Assembly: GCA_004553575.1 (NCBI GenBank)
Contig: SFLA01000041.1
Location: forward strand, 1 to 10,074
From: Clostridiales bacterium
GTDB taxonomy: Bacteria > Bacillota > Clostridia > Oscillospirales > CAG-382
Length of the DNA stretch: 10,074 nt
Reading direction: 5' to 3'
Positions 1 through 6,463 of this stretch are shown here, in pieces. Position 1 is the first letter of the stretch. Each line of letters opens with the position of its first letter. The translations under genes and the position numbers were made by a program. The notes beneath the pieces are model-generated. The model did not search any database. It was not told where the DNA came from and saw nothing but the letters and a program-made list of their open reading frames with translations.

Positions 1-1773
1 CAGCTCGAAAGCGCCGGGATCCGCAAACTCCTCGTGAGCATGCGCCCAGACAATATCCGCGATATCATCGCCGTTCTCGCCCTCTATCGTCCCGGTCCGA
101 TCGAAGGGGGCATGATCGACGAATACGTCAACGTCAAACACGGACGAAAGGAAGCGACGTATCTGCACCCCGTCCTGGAAGAAGTCCTCAAAGAAACAAA
201 CGGCGTTATGGTCTACCAAGAGCAGATCATGCGCATCTTGAATAAACTTGGCAGAATCCCTCTTTCGAGCTCCTATACGTGCATTAAAGCGATCAGTAAG
301 AAGAAGCACGACAAGATAGCCAAATTCAACGCGGACTTCATCAAAGGCGCCCAAGAAAACGGGCTCACGGAAGAAAAGGCGCAAGAGCTTTTCGAGCTCA
401 TTAAGAAATTCGCGGGGTACGGTTTTAACAAGTCGCACTCAACGGCGTACGCCAACGTGGCGTATACGACGGCGTATCTCAAAGCGCATTATCCCGCCGA
501 ATTCATGGCGGCGCTCCTCTGCGGCGATATTTCCGGTCGCAACTTCACCAAACGCGACAAGACCGTCGAACATATCGACGACTGCAAACGCATGGGAATC
601 ACTGTCGTTCCGCCGTGCGTCAATACCTGCGGAGCGAAATATAAGGTGAAGGACGGCAAGATTTATTTCGGACTCACGGCGATCAAATCGTGCGGAGACG
701 ACGCGGCGGCGGAGATCGAACGCGCGCGCGAAGAAGGCGGTCCTTTCAAAAACCTCTTCGACTTCTACGATCGCGTCAACACGCGGCTTGTCAGCCGTTC
801 GACGGTCGAAGCGCTCGTTAAGTGCGGAGCGTTCGACTGCTTCGGGGCGAAACGCGCGCAGCTTATGCTCTCGATCGACAAAGCGCTCAAGAGCGGTCAG
901 CAAGCGGCGCTCGACCGTGAACGCGGACAGCTGAGTCTCTTCGGAGCGGAAGAGTTGGCGCAGGAACCGACGTCGGCGACGCAAGGTCTCCCCGACGTTG
1001 AGGAATGGAGCGAAAAGGAACGCGCCGCGTACGAGAAGGAAACGCTCGGCTATTACGCGACGGCGCATCCCCTTGGAAACTGCCGCGAGACGCTTACTCT
1101 TTTCGCGACGTCGACGGTTCAAGTCGCGGAGATGGCGAATCGCGCAACGGCGACGATCGGCGGCGCGATCTCCGACGTGAAGGTCATGAACTCGCGCAAC
1201 CCTCGCCCAGGCCGCCCGAGCACGTTCGCGTTCTTCCAACTCGAAGATCTCGAATCGACGATTCGTTGCGCCGTGTGGGCGGACGCGTACGCGAAGTACG
1301 GTCAGTTCATCCGTCCCGACGCGGTCGTCTTCCTGCGCGGACGCGTCGATAAAAAAGAATCCTCCGTAGAAAACGAAGAAGGCGAGCACGAAATTGAAAC
1401 GACCTTCTTCGTCGACGAGATCATCCCCTACGAGAACGCGACGGCGGAACTCTCCCGCGGAGTCGCGATCTACGTGAAAGAAGAAGTCCTTGAAGCGAAG
1501 GGGGTCAAGACGCTCTACGACGTCCTCCGCACATATCGCAACGGTCGCGACGGGACCGCGCGCGGCGGCGATCTTGAGATTTGGCTAGAATTGCGCACGG
1601 GAACGCGCGCGCATTTCCGTTGTCCAGAGTTTAAACTGACGATAGCGAACGAGTTGCGCTTGCGTATCGAAGAGACGTTTGGAAAGGGCTCGTTCCGACT
1701 TCTTCCCGCGCCGCAGAAGCAGGCGAGGCGCGAAGAACGCCAGGTTTGGCGCCGCAGAAAGGCGGAATCCTAA
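1..1773 (+). CDS. dnaE: DNA polymerase III subunit alpha, C-terminal part (5' end outside window)
   Basis: Replicative polymerase of the bacterial replisome, cytoplasmic. The frame is open from base 1, so the gene starts upstream; about 590 residues are present, roughly the second half of a ~1,160-residue protein. Visible in order: the 'QLESAGIRKLL' segment at the very start, 'ALYRPGP' and 'YQEQIMRIL' in the palm/fingers region, the hallmark AGYGFNKSHS at fragment residues 138-147, the helix-hairpin-helix region with 'LVKCGAFDCFG' near nt 754-846, and an OB-fold beginning about nt 1153 ('TIGGAISDVKVM'). The basic tail 'RREERQVWRRRKAES' ends the protein. The three catalytic palm aspartates of the family lie upstream and cannot be checked. 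The variant 'YTCIKAISKKK', where Proteobacteria have 'LLRRAMGKKK', recalls planctomycete DnaE (memory only). The next gene, after a terminator, is unrelated in function. Codon use is CG-rich with only about two ATA codons. Family assignment is very secure. Confidence 0.97.
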   Translation, partial: QLESAGIRKLLVSMRPDNIRDIIAVLALYRPGPIEGGMIDEYVNVKHGRKEATYLHPVLEEVLKETNGVMVYQEQIMRILNKLGRIPLSSSYTCIKAISKKKHDKIAKFNADFIKGAQENGLTEEKAQELFELIKKFAGYGFNKSHSTAYANVAYTTAYLKAHYPAEFMAALLCGDISGRNFTKRDKTVEHIDDCKRMGITVVPPCVNTCGAKYKVKDGKIYFGLTAIKSCGDDAAAEIERAREEGGPFKNLFDFYDRVNTRLVSRSTVEALVKCGAFDCFGAKRAQLMLSIDKALKSGQQAALDRERGQLSLFGAEELAQEPTSATQGLPDVEEWSEKERAAYEKETLGYYATAHPLGNCRETLTLFATSTVQVAEMANRATATIGGAISDVKVMNSRNPRPGRPSTFAFFQLEDLESTIRCAVWADAYAKYGQFIRPDAVVFLRGRVDKKESSVENEEGEHEIETTFFVDEIIPYENATAELSRGVAIYVKEEVLEAKGVKTLYDVLRTYRNGRDGTARGGDLEIWLELRTGTRAHFRCPEFKLTIANELRLRIEETFGKGSFRLLPAPQKQARREERQVWRRRKAES

Positions 1774-1775
1774 CC

Positions 1776-1820
1776 GGAAGGCGACGGGATCGGAAAACTC
1801 TCGTCGCCTTTCTTATTTTT
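1776..1820 (+). terminator. Rho-independent terminator after dnaE
   Basis: A hairpin starts three bases after the dnaE stop. AAGGCGACG (1778-1786) pairs perfectly with CGTCGCCTT (1802-1810), and the stem can be extended on both sides with wobble and normal pairs (1776-1789 with 1799-1812). The loop is about nine bases. The T-rich run ttcttattttt follows at 1810-1820. This ends the dnaE transcript, so the following gene should need its own promoter. Confidence 0.85.
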
Positions 1821-1995
1821 CCGCGCGAATTGACGCGTTAAAATAGAGCGGAAAATAACGGCGTTACTAGACCAAAGCCAAATAAGGTTTACAATCAGGG
1901 GGATTATATAGGCATTTTAACGGAGCGACGCGACGCGTCGTTCTACGCGTATCGCGCGACGCCGCTTAATGAGAAGAGGCCGCGCGACGCTGTTT

Positions 1996-2027
1996 TTGAC
2001 TGACGCTTGAGCGTCAGCCGGTATTTT
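1996..2027 (+). promoter_or_regulatory. Possible promoter with operator-like inverted repeat in the spacer
   Basis: A good -35 match TTGACT (1996-2001) and a -10-like TATTTT (2022-2027) are separated by 20 bases, longer than the usual 17. The spacer is mostly filled by the right-hand part of a perfect inverted repeat, CTGACGCT-TG-AGCGTCAG (2000-2017), whose left edge overlaps the -35 box. An over-long spacer holding a dyad is the layout known for MerR-family promoters. It could equally be a chance -35 next to a small hairpin. The -10 lies about 55 bases before the nqrA start, a plausible leader length. The regulator is not in this window. Confidence 0.3.
2000..2017. repeat. 18-base perfect inverted repeat (8+2+8)
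   Basis: CTGACGCT (2000-2007) is the exact reverse complement of AGCGTCAG (2010-2017), with TG between. In DNA this is a typical dyad operator size. As RNA the two-base loop would need one stem pair to open, giving a short hairpin. No T-run follows, so it does not look like a terminator. Confidence 0.7.
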
Positions 2028-2069
2028 AAGGCGATTGGAAGGTCGAGGAGTCGTCCTAATTCCGATCGC

Positions 2070-2074
2070 AAGGA
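2070..2074 (+). promoter_or_regulatory. Ribosome binding site for nqrA start
   Basis: AAGGA lies eight bases before the ATG at 2083. This supports that start over the longer reading frame opening at 2035, whose extra residues do not resemble an NqrA N-terminus ('MKTIHITQGLDL' does). Confidence 0.65.
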
Positions 2075-2082
2075 TAGCCGCG

Positions 2083-2640
2083 ATGAAAACGATCCACATT
2101 ACTCAAGGTCTTGATTTGAGGCTCGCAGGAGCTCCCGATCAAAACGGCGTCCCGGAGAATAAAGACGTATGGCACGTCTCGATCACCGGCGGCGATTATG
2201 TCGGCATGAAGCCGACGATCTGCGTTGAAGAAGGCGATCGCGTCTTTGCGGGTCAACTTCTCTTTTTCGATAAGAAGAATCCCGGCGTGAAATTTGTCGC
2301 GCCCGGCGCGGGCGTCGTGCAGGAACTCCATCGCGGCGAACGACGCGTCTTTCAGAGTCTGGATATCAAACTCGATTCCGGCGACGACTTTCTTCTAAGC
2401 GTACCTTACGAAAAAACGCCCGCCGATAAGCTTCTCTCCCTCAGCGACAAGGAAACGCGCGCGCGTCTTGTCGATTCAGGTTTGTGGATCGCGCTCAGGA
2501 CGCGCCCTTTCTCGAGAATTCCTAAAGTCGACGCCACTCCCGTCGCCCTCTTTGTCAACGCCGCGGACACGAATCCGCACGCGCCCAATCCGCAGAAGAT
2601 CATCGACGCGCGCAGCGACGATTTCGTCAACGGTCTGCGC
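2083..2640 (+). other. nqrA: NqrA N-terminal fragment (Na+-translocating NADH:quinone reductase subunit A)
   Basis: Family signature stretches visible in order are 'ITQGLDLRLAGAP', 'DYVGMKPTICVEEGDRV', 'FFDKKNPGVKF', 'APGAGVV', 'RGERRVFQSL', 'LWIALRTRPFSRIP' and 'NAADTNPHAPNP'. NqrA is the cytoplasm-facing peripheral subunit of the six-subunit NQR complex and takes part in quinone binding. A full protein is about 450 residues, so only about the first 40 percent is here. The rest of nqrA, and any nqrB-F that would follow in an nqr operon, are absent because the sequence switches to another genome. The upstream signals at 1996-2082 belong to this gene, not to the arginine operon. Confidence 0.88.
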
Positions 2641-3252
2641 GTCACGGACAAGGAGACCGCCGATATAGTGCAGATGGTGCTTGCCGGCAAGATAAATAAA
2701 AGCCTTGTAAACCTGCTTGAAATCAAGGGCGGCAAAGCAATGGGAATTTCGGGTATGGACGGCCATATGATTGAGGCTGTGCCCAAGAGCGAGAAACTGG
2801 GATATGTCGGCAGTATTACAAAGGTAAACGTCGAGCCGATTACCGACCTTCTGGACCGGGACTATATTCCCGTTGTGTCGACCGTCGGCTGTGACGGGGA
2901 AGGAAATGTGTATAATATCAACGCCGACACCGCCGCCGCCTACATTGCCGGGGCGATGAAAGCCGAAAGACTTATCACAATGACCGATATAGAGGGTATT
3001 CTGCGGGATAAAAACGACCCGGATTCTCTGATTACCTGCATTGATACGGAACAGGCGAAATCGCTGTTTGCGGACGGCACCATAACGGGTGGAATGATAC
3101 CCAAAGTCGAGTGCTGTATTGAGGCTATTCAACGCGGAGTTGAAAAGGTAATAATTCTGGACGGCAGAGTACCTCACGCATTGCTTATCGAGACTCTCAC
3201 CGACGAGGGCGCAGGTACTATGGTTACGGGAGACAAAAGCAATGAACGTTAA
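2083..3252 (+). CDS. Chimeric ORF: NqrA N-terminus joined to acetylglutamate kinase C-terminus
   Basis: One uninterrupted 389-residue frame made from two unrelated proteins. Residues 1 to about 185 are the N-terminal part of NqrA, a subunit of the sodium-pumping NADH:quinone reductase. Residues from about 183 onward are the C-terminal two thirds of ArgB, the second enzyme of arginine synthesis. The switch falls in 'FVNGLRVTD' (residues 181-189), a motif that resembles both families. Neither half is complete: NqrA lacks its C-terminal part and ArgB lacks the N-terminal glycine-rich ATP-binding motifs, so the product would probably have neither activity. Codon use changes at the same place: no ATA codon in the first 186 codons, then two within the next 20. 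An automatic annotation may call the whole ORF by either name. I read it as a contig chimera, less likely as a real recombination product. Confidence 0.85.
   Translation: MKTIHITQGLDLRLAGAPDQNGVPENKDVWHVSITGGDYVGMKPTICVEEGDRVFAGQLLFFDKKNPGVKFVAPGAGVVQELHRGERRVFQSLDIKLDSGDDFLLSVPYEKTPADKLLSLSDKETRARLVDSGLWIALRTRPFSRIPKVDATPVALFVNAADTNPHAPNPQKIIDARSDDFVNGLRVTDKETADIVQMVLAGKINKSLVNLLEIKGGKAMGISGMDGHMIEAVPKSEKLGYVGSITKVNVEPITDLLDRDYIPVVSTVGCDGEGNVYNINADTAAAYIAGAMKAERLITMTDIEGILRDKNDPDSLITCIDTEQAKSLFADGTITGGMIPKVECCIEAIQRGVEKVIILDGRVPHALLIETLTDEGAGTMVTGDKSNER
2621..2646. other. Chimera junction at shared 'FVNGLRVT' coding motif
   Basis: This stretch encodes F-V-N-G-L-R-V-T. NqrA proteins commonly have '(D/E)DF..GL.V' here, and ArgB proteins commonly have '(F/Y)VNGLRVTD.ET'. 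The two source genes could therefore share a run of about 15-25 nearly identical bases, enough to bridge two assemblies or templates. Upstream codons are CG-rich without ATA; downstream, ATA and non-CG codons appear at once. The exact crossover base cannot be fixed inside the shared motif. Confidence 0.75.
2641..3252 (+). other. argB: Acetylglutamate kinase, C-terminal fragment
   Basis: ArgB phosphorylates N-acetylglutamate with ATP in arginine synthesis. Family signatures in order: 'RVTDKETADIVQMVLAGKINK', 'GGKAMGISGMDG', 'GYVGSITKVN', 'IPVVSTVGCDGEGNVYNIN' followed by ADTAAA, 'LITMTDIEGIL', 'GTITGGMIPKVECC' and the C-terminal 'DGRVPHALLIE...TDEGAGTMV'. About 205 of a usual ~290 residues are present. 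The missing N-terminus should hold the nucleotide-binding 'GGNAM' and 'VHGGG' motifs. It begins the arg-car operon of the right-hand source genome and overlaps argD by 11 bases. In many Clostridia argC and argJ precede argB; they would lie beyond the junction in the true genome. Confidence 0.93.
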
Positions 3253-4402
3253 ACAAAAGGACGAAGAATATATTGCCGCGACCTACTCCCGCTTTCCGCT
3301 TGTAATTACCGGGGGCAAGGGCTCCGTGCTGAAAGACGACACCGGACGCGAGTATATAGATATGGGAACGGGTATCGCCGTGAACACCTTCGGCGCCGCG
3401 GACGACGACTGGATAAACGCCGTGAACGCTCAATTATCCCGAATCCAGCACACCTCAAACCTGTATTACACAAAGCCTGCCGCAGATTTGGCGGAAATGC
3501 TCTGTACCCGCACCGGAATGAAAAAGGTCTTTTTTTCCAATTCGGGAGCGGAGGCAAACGAGTGCGCCGTAAAGGCGGCGCGTAAATACGCCGCCGAAAA
3601 GAAGGGCAGGGAATACAGCGTTATAATAACACTGAAAAACAGCTTTCACGGCAGAACAATAACCACACTTGCAGCGACCGGGCAGGAGATATTCCACAAA
3701 GACTTTTTACCGCTTACAGAAGGTTTTGTTTACGCCGAGGCGAACAATATCGAAGACCTGAAGCAAAAGATAACGGAAAACAAGACAGCCGCCGTAATGT
3801 TTGAGACCGTTCAGGGAGAGGGCGGTGTAATGCCCTTAACCGAGGAATATGTTTCGGCCATAGCCGCGCTTGCAAAAGAACGGGATATTCTTACGATTGC
3901 GGACGAGGTTCAGACGGGCAACGGCAGAACGGGAATGCTTTACGGCTATATGAATTACGGTATTGTTCCGGATATTGTTTCGACCGCAAAGGGGTTGGGC
4001 GGAGGACTTCCCATAGGTGCAACGCTTCTCGGAGATAAGGTGAAAAACGTGTTTACTGCGGGATCGCACGGATCTACCTTCGGCGGAAATCCGGTTTGCT
4101 GTGCGGCGGCTCTTAACATCATAAGCCGTATTGACGAAGCGCTGCTGGCCGAGGTCAGGCAAAAATCGGATTATATCATCGGTGAAATGTCGGGTGCAAA
4201 GGGAGTTAAATCCGTTTCCGGCATGGGACTTATGCTCGGAATCGAAACCGAGAAGGACGCAAACGAGGTTATCGATAAATGCCGTGAAAACGGAGTGCTT
4301 GTTATCAAAGCCAAAAATAAGGTCCGTTTACTGCCTGCCCTGAACATTCCGTGGGAGCAGCTTCGTAAAGCGGTTGGAGTTCTTAAAGCAGCTTGCGAAT
4401 AA
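3242..4402 (+). CDS. argD: Acetylornithine aminotransferase
   Basis: PLP-dependent class III aminotransferase (386 residues, normal for the family) that converts N-acetylglutamate semialdehyde to N-acetylornithine using glutamate. Visible are 'FFSNSGAEANECAVKAARKYA' (S101-E107 bind the cofactor phosphate), ADEVQTGNGRTG with Asp221 for the PLP ring nitrogen, and 'STAKGLGGGLPIGA' with Lys250 as the Schiff-base lysine. 'HGSTFGGNPVCCAAAL' contributes the threonine that contacts the phosphate. The ATG at 3242 overlaps the argB stop by 11 bases and has GGGAG nine bases upstream, so it is translationally coupled. Some ArgD enzymes, such as that of E. coli, also serve as the succinyl-diaminopimelate aminotransferase of lysine synthesis. 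That is noteworthy given the DapF-like domain later in this operon, but the sequence does not show such a role. The operon place after argB supports the arginine assignment. Confidence 0.95.
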   Translation: MNVKQKDEEYIAATYSRFPLVITGGKGSVLKDDTGREYIDMGTGIAVNTFGAADDDWINAVNAQLSRIQHTSNLYYTKPAADLAEMLCTRTGMKKVFFSNSGAEANECAVKAARKYAAEKKGREYSVIITLKNSFHGRTITTLAATGQEIFHKDFLPLTEGFVYAEANNIEDLKQKITENKTAAVMFETVQGEGGVMPLTEEYVSAIAALAKERDILTIADEVQTGNGRTGMLYGYMNYGIVPDIVSTAKGLGGGLPIGATLLGDKVKNVFTAGSHGSTFGGNPVCCAAALNIISRIDEALLAEVRQKSDYIIGEMSGAKGVKSVSGMGLMLGIETEKDANEVIDKCRENGVLVIKAKNKVRLLPALNIPWEQLRKAVGVLKAACE

Positions 4403-4406
4403 GGAG
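4401..4406 (+). promoter_or_regulatory. Ribosome binding site that decides the argF start
   Basis: AAGGAG overlaps the argD stop codon. It is seven bases from GTG at 4414, an ideal distance, but only one base from the ATG at 4408 and downstream of the TTG at 4393. The GTG start gives the N-terminus 'MNLKGKSFLKLLDFT', which matches the usual beginning of this family. Confidence 0.75.
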
Positions 4407-4413
4407 AATGAAA

Positions 4414-5400
4414 GTGAACTTAAAGGGAAAAAGCTTTTTAAAGCTCTTGGATTTTACGGGCGGGGAGATATCCGGTCTTATTGCGCTTGCCGAGGAGCTT
4501 AAGTATAAAAAGAAGAACGGAATTCCTCACGCCGTCTGTTCCGGCAAAAACATCGCTCTGATTTTCGAAAAAACCAGCACGAGAACCCGGTGCAGCTTTG
4601 AGGTGGCGGCGCACGATCTCGGAATGGGGGTTACTTATCTCGACCCCTCAGGCTCGCAAATAGGAAAGAAAGAAAGCATTGCCGACACGGCAAGGGTTTT
4701 GGGGAGAATGTTTGACGGTATTGAATACCGCGGCTACGGTCAGGAAATCGTGGAAGAGTTGGCAAAATATGCCGGCGTTCCCGTATGGAACGGCCTTACA
4801 AACGAGTTTCATCCGACCCAGATTTTAGCGGACTTCCTTACGATCAAGGAGCATTTCGGGCATCTTTCGGGAATTAACCTTGTCTATATGGGCGACGCGC
4901 GCTACAACATGGGCAATTCCTTAATGGTCGGCTGCGCCAAAATGGGACTTAATTTTACCGCCTGTGCGCCCGAAAAGTATTTTCCGGATAATGGCTTGAT
5001 CAACACCTGCCGGCAGATTGCAGCCGGAAGCGGAGCGACTATTAGGTTTGAAACGGACCCCGTTAAGGCAGCAAAGAACGCCGATGTAATTTACACCGAC
5101 GTTTGGGTTTCCATGGGAGAACCGGCAGAGGTGTGGGAGGAGCGCGTTCGTGAGCTTTCGCCTTATCAGGTTAACGAGAAGCTTATGGCGAACGCAGGTG
5201 AAGGGGCGGTCTTCATGCATTGTCTGCCCGCTTTTCACGATCTGAAGACTGCGGTCGGAATGGAAATGGGCGGAAAATTCGGCAGAAACTGCTTCGAGGT
5301 TACGGACGGAGTATTCGAATCGCCACGTTCTATAGTGTTTGACGAGGCGGAAAACCGTATGCATACAATAAAAGCGGTAATGGCCGCGACTTTGGGATAA
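4414..5400 (+). CDS. argF: Ornithine carbamoyltransferase
   Basis: Transfers the carbamoyl group from carbamoyl phosphate to ornithine, giving citrulline; a cytoplasmic enzyme, normally a trimer or a multiple of one. With the GTG start the protein has 328 residues, normal for the family. The carbamoyl-phosphate loop STRTR is at residues 55-59, 'HPTQ' at 133-136, the ornithine-binding DVWVSMGE with S233-M234-G235, and HCLP with catalytic Cys270 at 269-272. The C-terminus 'AENRMHTIKAVMAATLG' is typical. Long blocks (for example 'GRMFDGIEYRGYGQEIVEEL') resemble the E. coli/catabolic-like OTC subgroup, but context next to argB, argD and carAB argues for biosynthesis. It starts 11 bases after argD stops and ends four bases before carA. 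All key residues are intact. Confidence 0.96.
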   Translation: MNLKGKSFLKLLDFTGGEISGLIALAEELKYKKKNGIPHAVCSGKNIALIFEKTSTRTRCSFEVAAHDLGMGVTYLDPSGSQIGKKESIADTARVLGRMFDGIEYRGYGQEIVEELAKYAGVPVWNGLTNEFHPTQILADFLTIKEHFGHLSGINLVYMGDARYNMGNSLMVGCAKMGLNFTACAPEKYFPDNGLINTCRQIAAGSGATIRFETDPVKAAKNADVIYTDVWVSMGEPAEVWEERVRELSPYQVNEKLMANAGEGAVFMHCLPAFHDLKTAVGMEMGGKFGRNCFEVTDGVFESPRSIVFDEAENRMHTIKAVMAATLG

Positions 5401-5404
5401 AGCT

Positions 5405-6463
5405 ATGGATAAAAAAGCGTATCTGGTATTAGAGGACGGAACGGTTTTCGAGGGTCGCTCGTTCGGAGCCGAAGCAGACACAGTGGGCGAGCTTGTTTTT
5501 ACCACGGGTATGTGCGGATATATCGAAACCCTTACGGACGAAAGCTACTTCGGGCAGATAGTACTGCAGACCTTTCCGATGATAGGCAACTACGGAATAA
5601 TTCCCGAGGATTTCGAGGGAAACTGTTCGGTAAAAGGCTATGTAGTGCGCGAAAAATGCGACAATCCGTCAAACTTCAGGTGCAAGAGTACGCTTGAAAG
5701 CTATCTGCGTGAAAACGGAATACCTGCGATATGCGGCGTGGATACGAGAGCCATAACCAGGATTATCCGCGAGCACGGGGTTATGAATGCCGCGATCTGC
5801 AGAGCCCTTCCGTTCGATATAAACGAGATTAAGGCTTACAGGATTAAAGACGCAGTAGGCAGCGTTACCGCCGGGGAAACAACAGTCTATCCCGCCGAAA
5901 GCGAGGCCTTCAGGGTGACGCTTATCGATTACGGCGCAAAGCGCAGCATAATAAAAGAACTGAACAAACGCGGATGCACAGTTACGGCAGTATCGGCGTT
6001 TACTGCTGCAGATGAAATACTAAAAACAAATCCCGACGGAATAATGCTTTCAAACGGCCCGGGAGATCCTGCGGAGAATGTCTTTCAGACCGAGGTAATA
6101 AAAGAACTTGCCGGAAAAAAGCCGATTTTCGGAATCTGTCTCGGACATCAGCTGTTGGCGCTTTCCATGGGGGCAAAGACCGAGAAGCTCAAATACGGTC
6201 ACCGGGGAGTTAATCAACCGGTAAAGGAAGCGGATGGCAGCCGTACTTATATCACAAGCCAGAATCACGGCTATGCGGTCGTGCCGGACAGCGTTAAAAA
6301 GGGAATAATCAGCTATATAAACGCCAACGACGGCACCTGCGAAGGTATTGATTATAACGATATAAACGCGTTTTCGGTACAGTTTCACCCCGAGGCGGCT
6401 TCGGGGCCGCATGACACGACCTTTTTGTTTGACCGCTTTATCAGTCTTATGGAGGAAAAATAA
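5405..6463 (+). CDS. carA: Carbamoyl-phosphate synthase small (glutamine amidotransferase) subunit
   Basis: Hydrolyses glutamine and passes ammonia through a tunnel to CarB. 352 residues, slightly short of the ~360-380 usual. The N-terminal CPSase small-chain domain ('LVLEDGTVFEGRSFGA', 'TTGMCGYIETLTD') occupies about residues 1-150. The class I glutaminase follows, with nucleophile Cys245 in 'GICLGHQ' and the triad partners His328 and Glu330 in 'FHPEA'. 'LSNGPGDP' and 'TSQNHGYAV' are also present, so the subunit should be active. The ATG at 5405 is four bases after the argF stop and has only a weak Shine-Dalgarno match, suggesting coupling to argF translation. Its stop codon shares one base with the carB start. 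Carbamoyl phosphate made here serves both citrulline and pyrimidine synthesis; no separate pyrimidine gene is in the window. Confidence 0.97.
   Translation: MDKKAYLVLEDGTVFEGRSFGAEADTVGELVFTTGMCGYIETLTDESYFGQIVLQTFPMIGNYGIIPEDFEGNCSVKGYVVREKCDNPSNFRCKSTLESYLRENGIPAICGVDTRAITRIIREHGVMNAAICRALPFDINEIKAYRIKDAVGSVTAGETTVYPAESEAFRVTLIDYGAKRSIIKELNKRGCTVTAVSAFTAADEILKTNPDGIMLSNGPGDPAENVFQTEVIKELAGKKPIFGICLGHQLLALSMGAKTEKLKYGHRGVNQPVKEADGSRTYITSQNHGYAVVPDSVKKGIISYINANDGTCEGIDYNDINAFSVQFHPEAASGPHDTTFLFDRFISLMEEK
6451..6455 (+). promoter_or_regulatory. Ribosome binding site for carB
   Basis: GGAGG inside the last codons of carA, seven bases before the carB ATG at 6463. The start codon overlaps the carA stop by one base (TAATG), an arrangement expected to keep the two subunits in equal amounts. 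Confidence 0.8.

Larger units (their letters stand above)
1821..2082. other. Intergenic stretch between dnaE terminator and nqrA
   Basis: No convincing gene on either strand. It holds several short structured signals: a 10-base perfect palindrome cgacgcgtcg (1931-1940), a 10-base direct repeat cgcgcgacgc (1953-1962 and 1981-1990), a near-identical box GGCATTTTAA / GGTATTTTAA (1911-1920 and 2020-2029), and a strong inverted repeat at 2000-2017. The 1921-1990 segment is built almost only of gcg/cgc/gac words, unlike the AT-richer stretch 1836-1920 just before it. Its most likely role is promoter and regulatory DNA for the gene at 2083. No tRNA or recognised riboswitch was seen. Confidence 0.5.

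Noticed and set aside
439..1389. Long minus-strand open frame opposite dnaE
   Set aside because: It lies fully antisense to a clear dnaE. It is arginine-rich and low in complexity, as expected for the shadow of CG-rich codons, and shows no domain.
1829..1858. TTGACG (1830-1835) as a promoter for nqrA
   Set aside because: At the normal distance the -10 would be aaataa, a poor match. It also sits right behind the dnaE terminator and more than 200 bases from the gene.
1917..2099. Small minus-strand ORF in the intergenic stretch
   Set aside because: It covers inverted repeats and the nqrA start. Its arginine-rich C-terminal part comes from the CG-rich repeats, and no ribosome site or similarity is evident.
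2476..3177. Minus-strand open frame opposite the NqrA/ArgB ORF
   Set aside because: It is antisense to recognisable protein families and has no recognisable motif. It also spans the chimera junction, so it cannot be a real gene of either genome.
2083..3252. A genuine new NqrA-ArgB fusion enzyme
   Set aside because: Both halves are truncated, each lacking essential parts, and codon use switches at the junction. A chimera explains this better than a functional fusion.
3242..4402. ArgD as a GABA, ornithine or succinyl-DAP aminotransferase
   Set aside because: These share the class III fold and PLP motifs, so sequence alone does not exclude them, but length and the argB/argF context make acetylornithine aminotransferase the best call.
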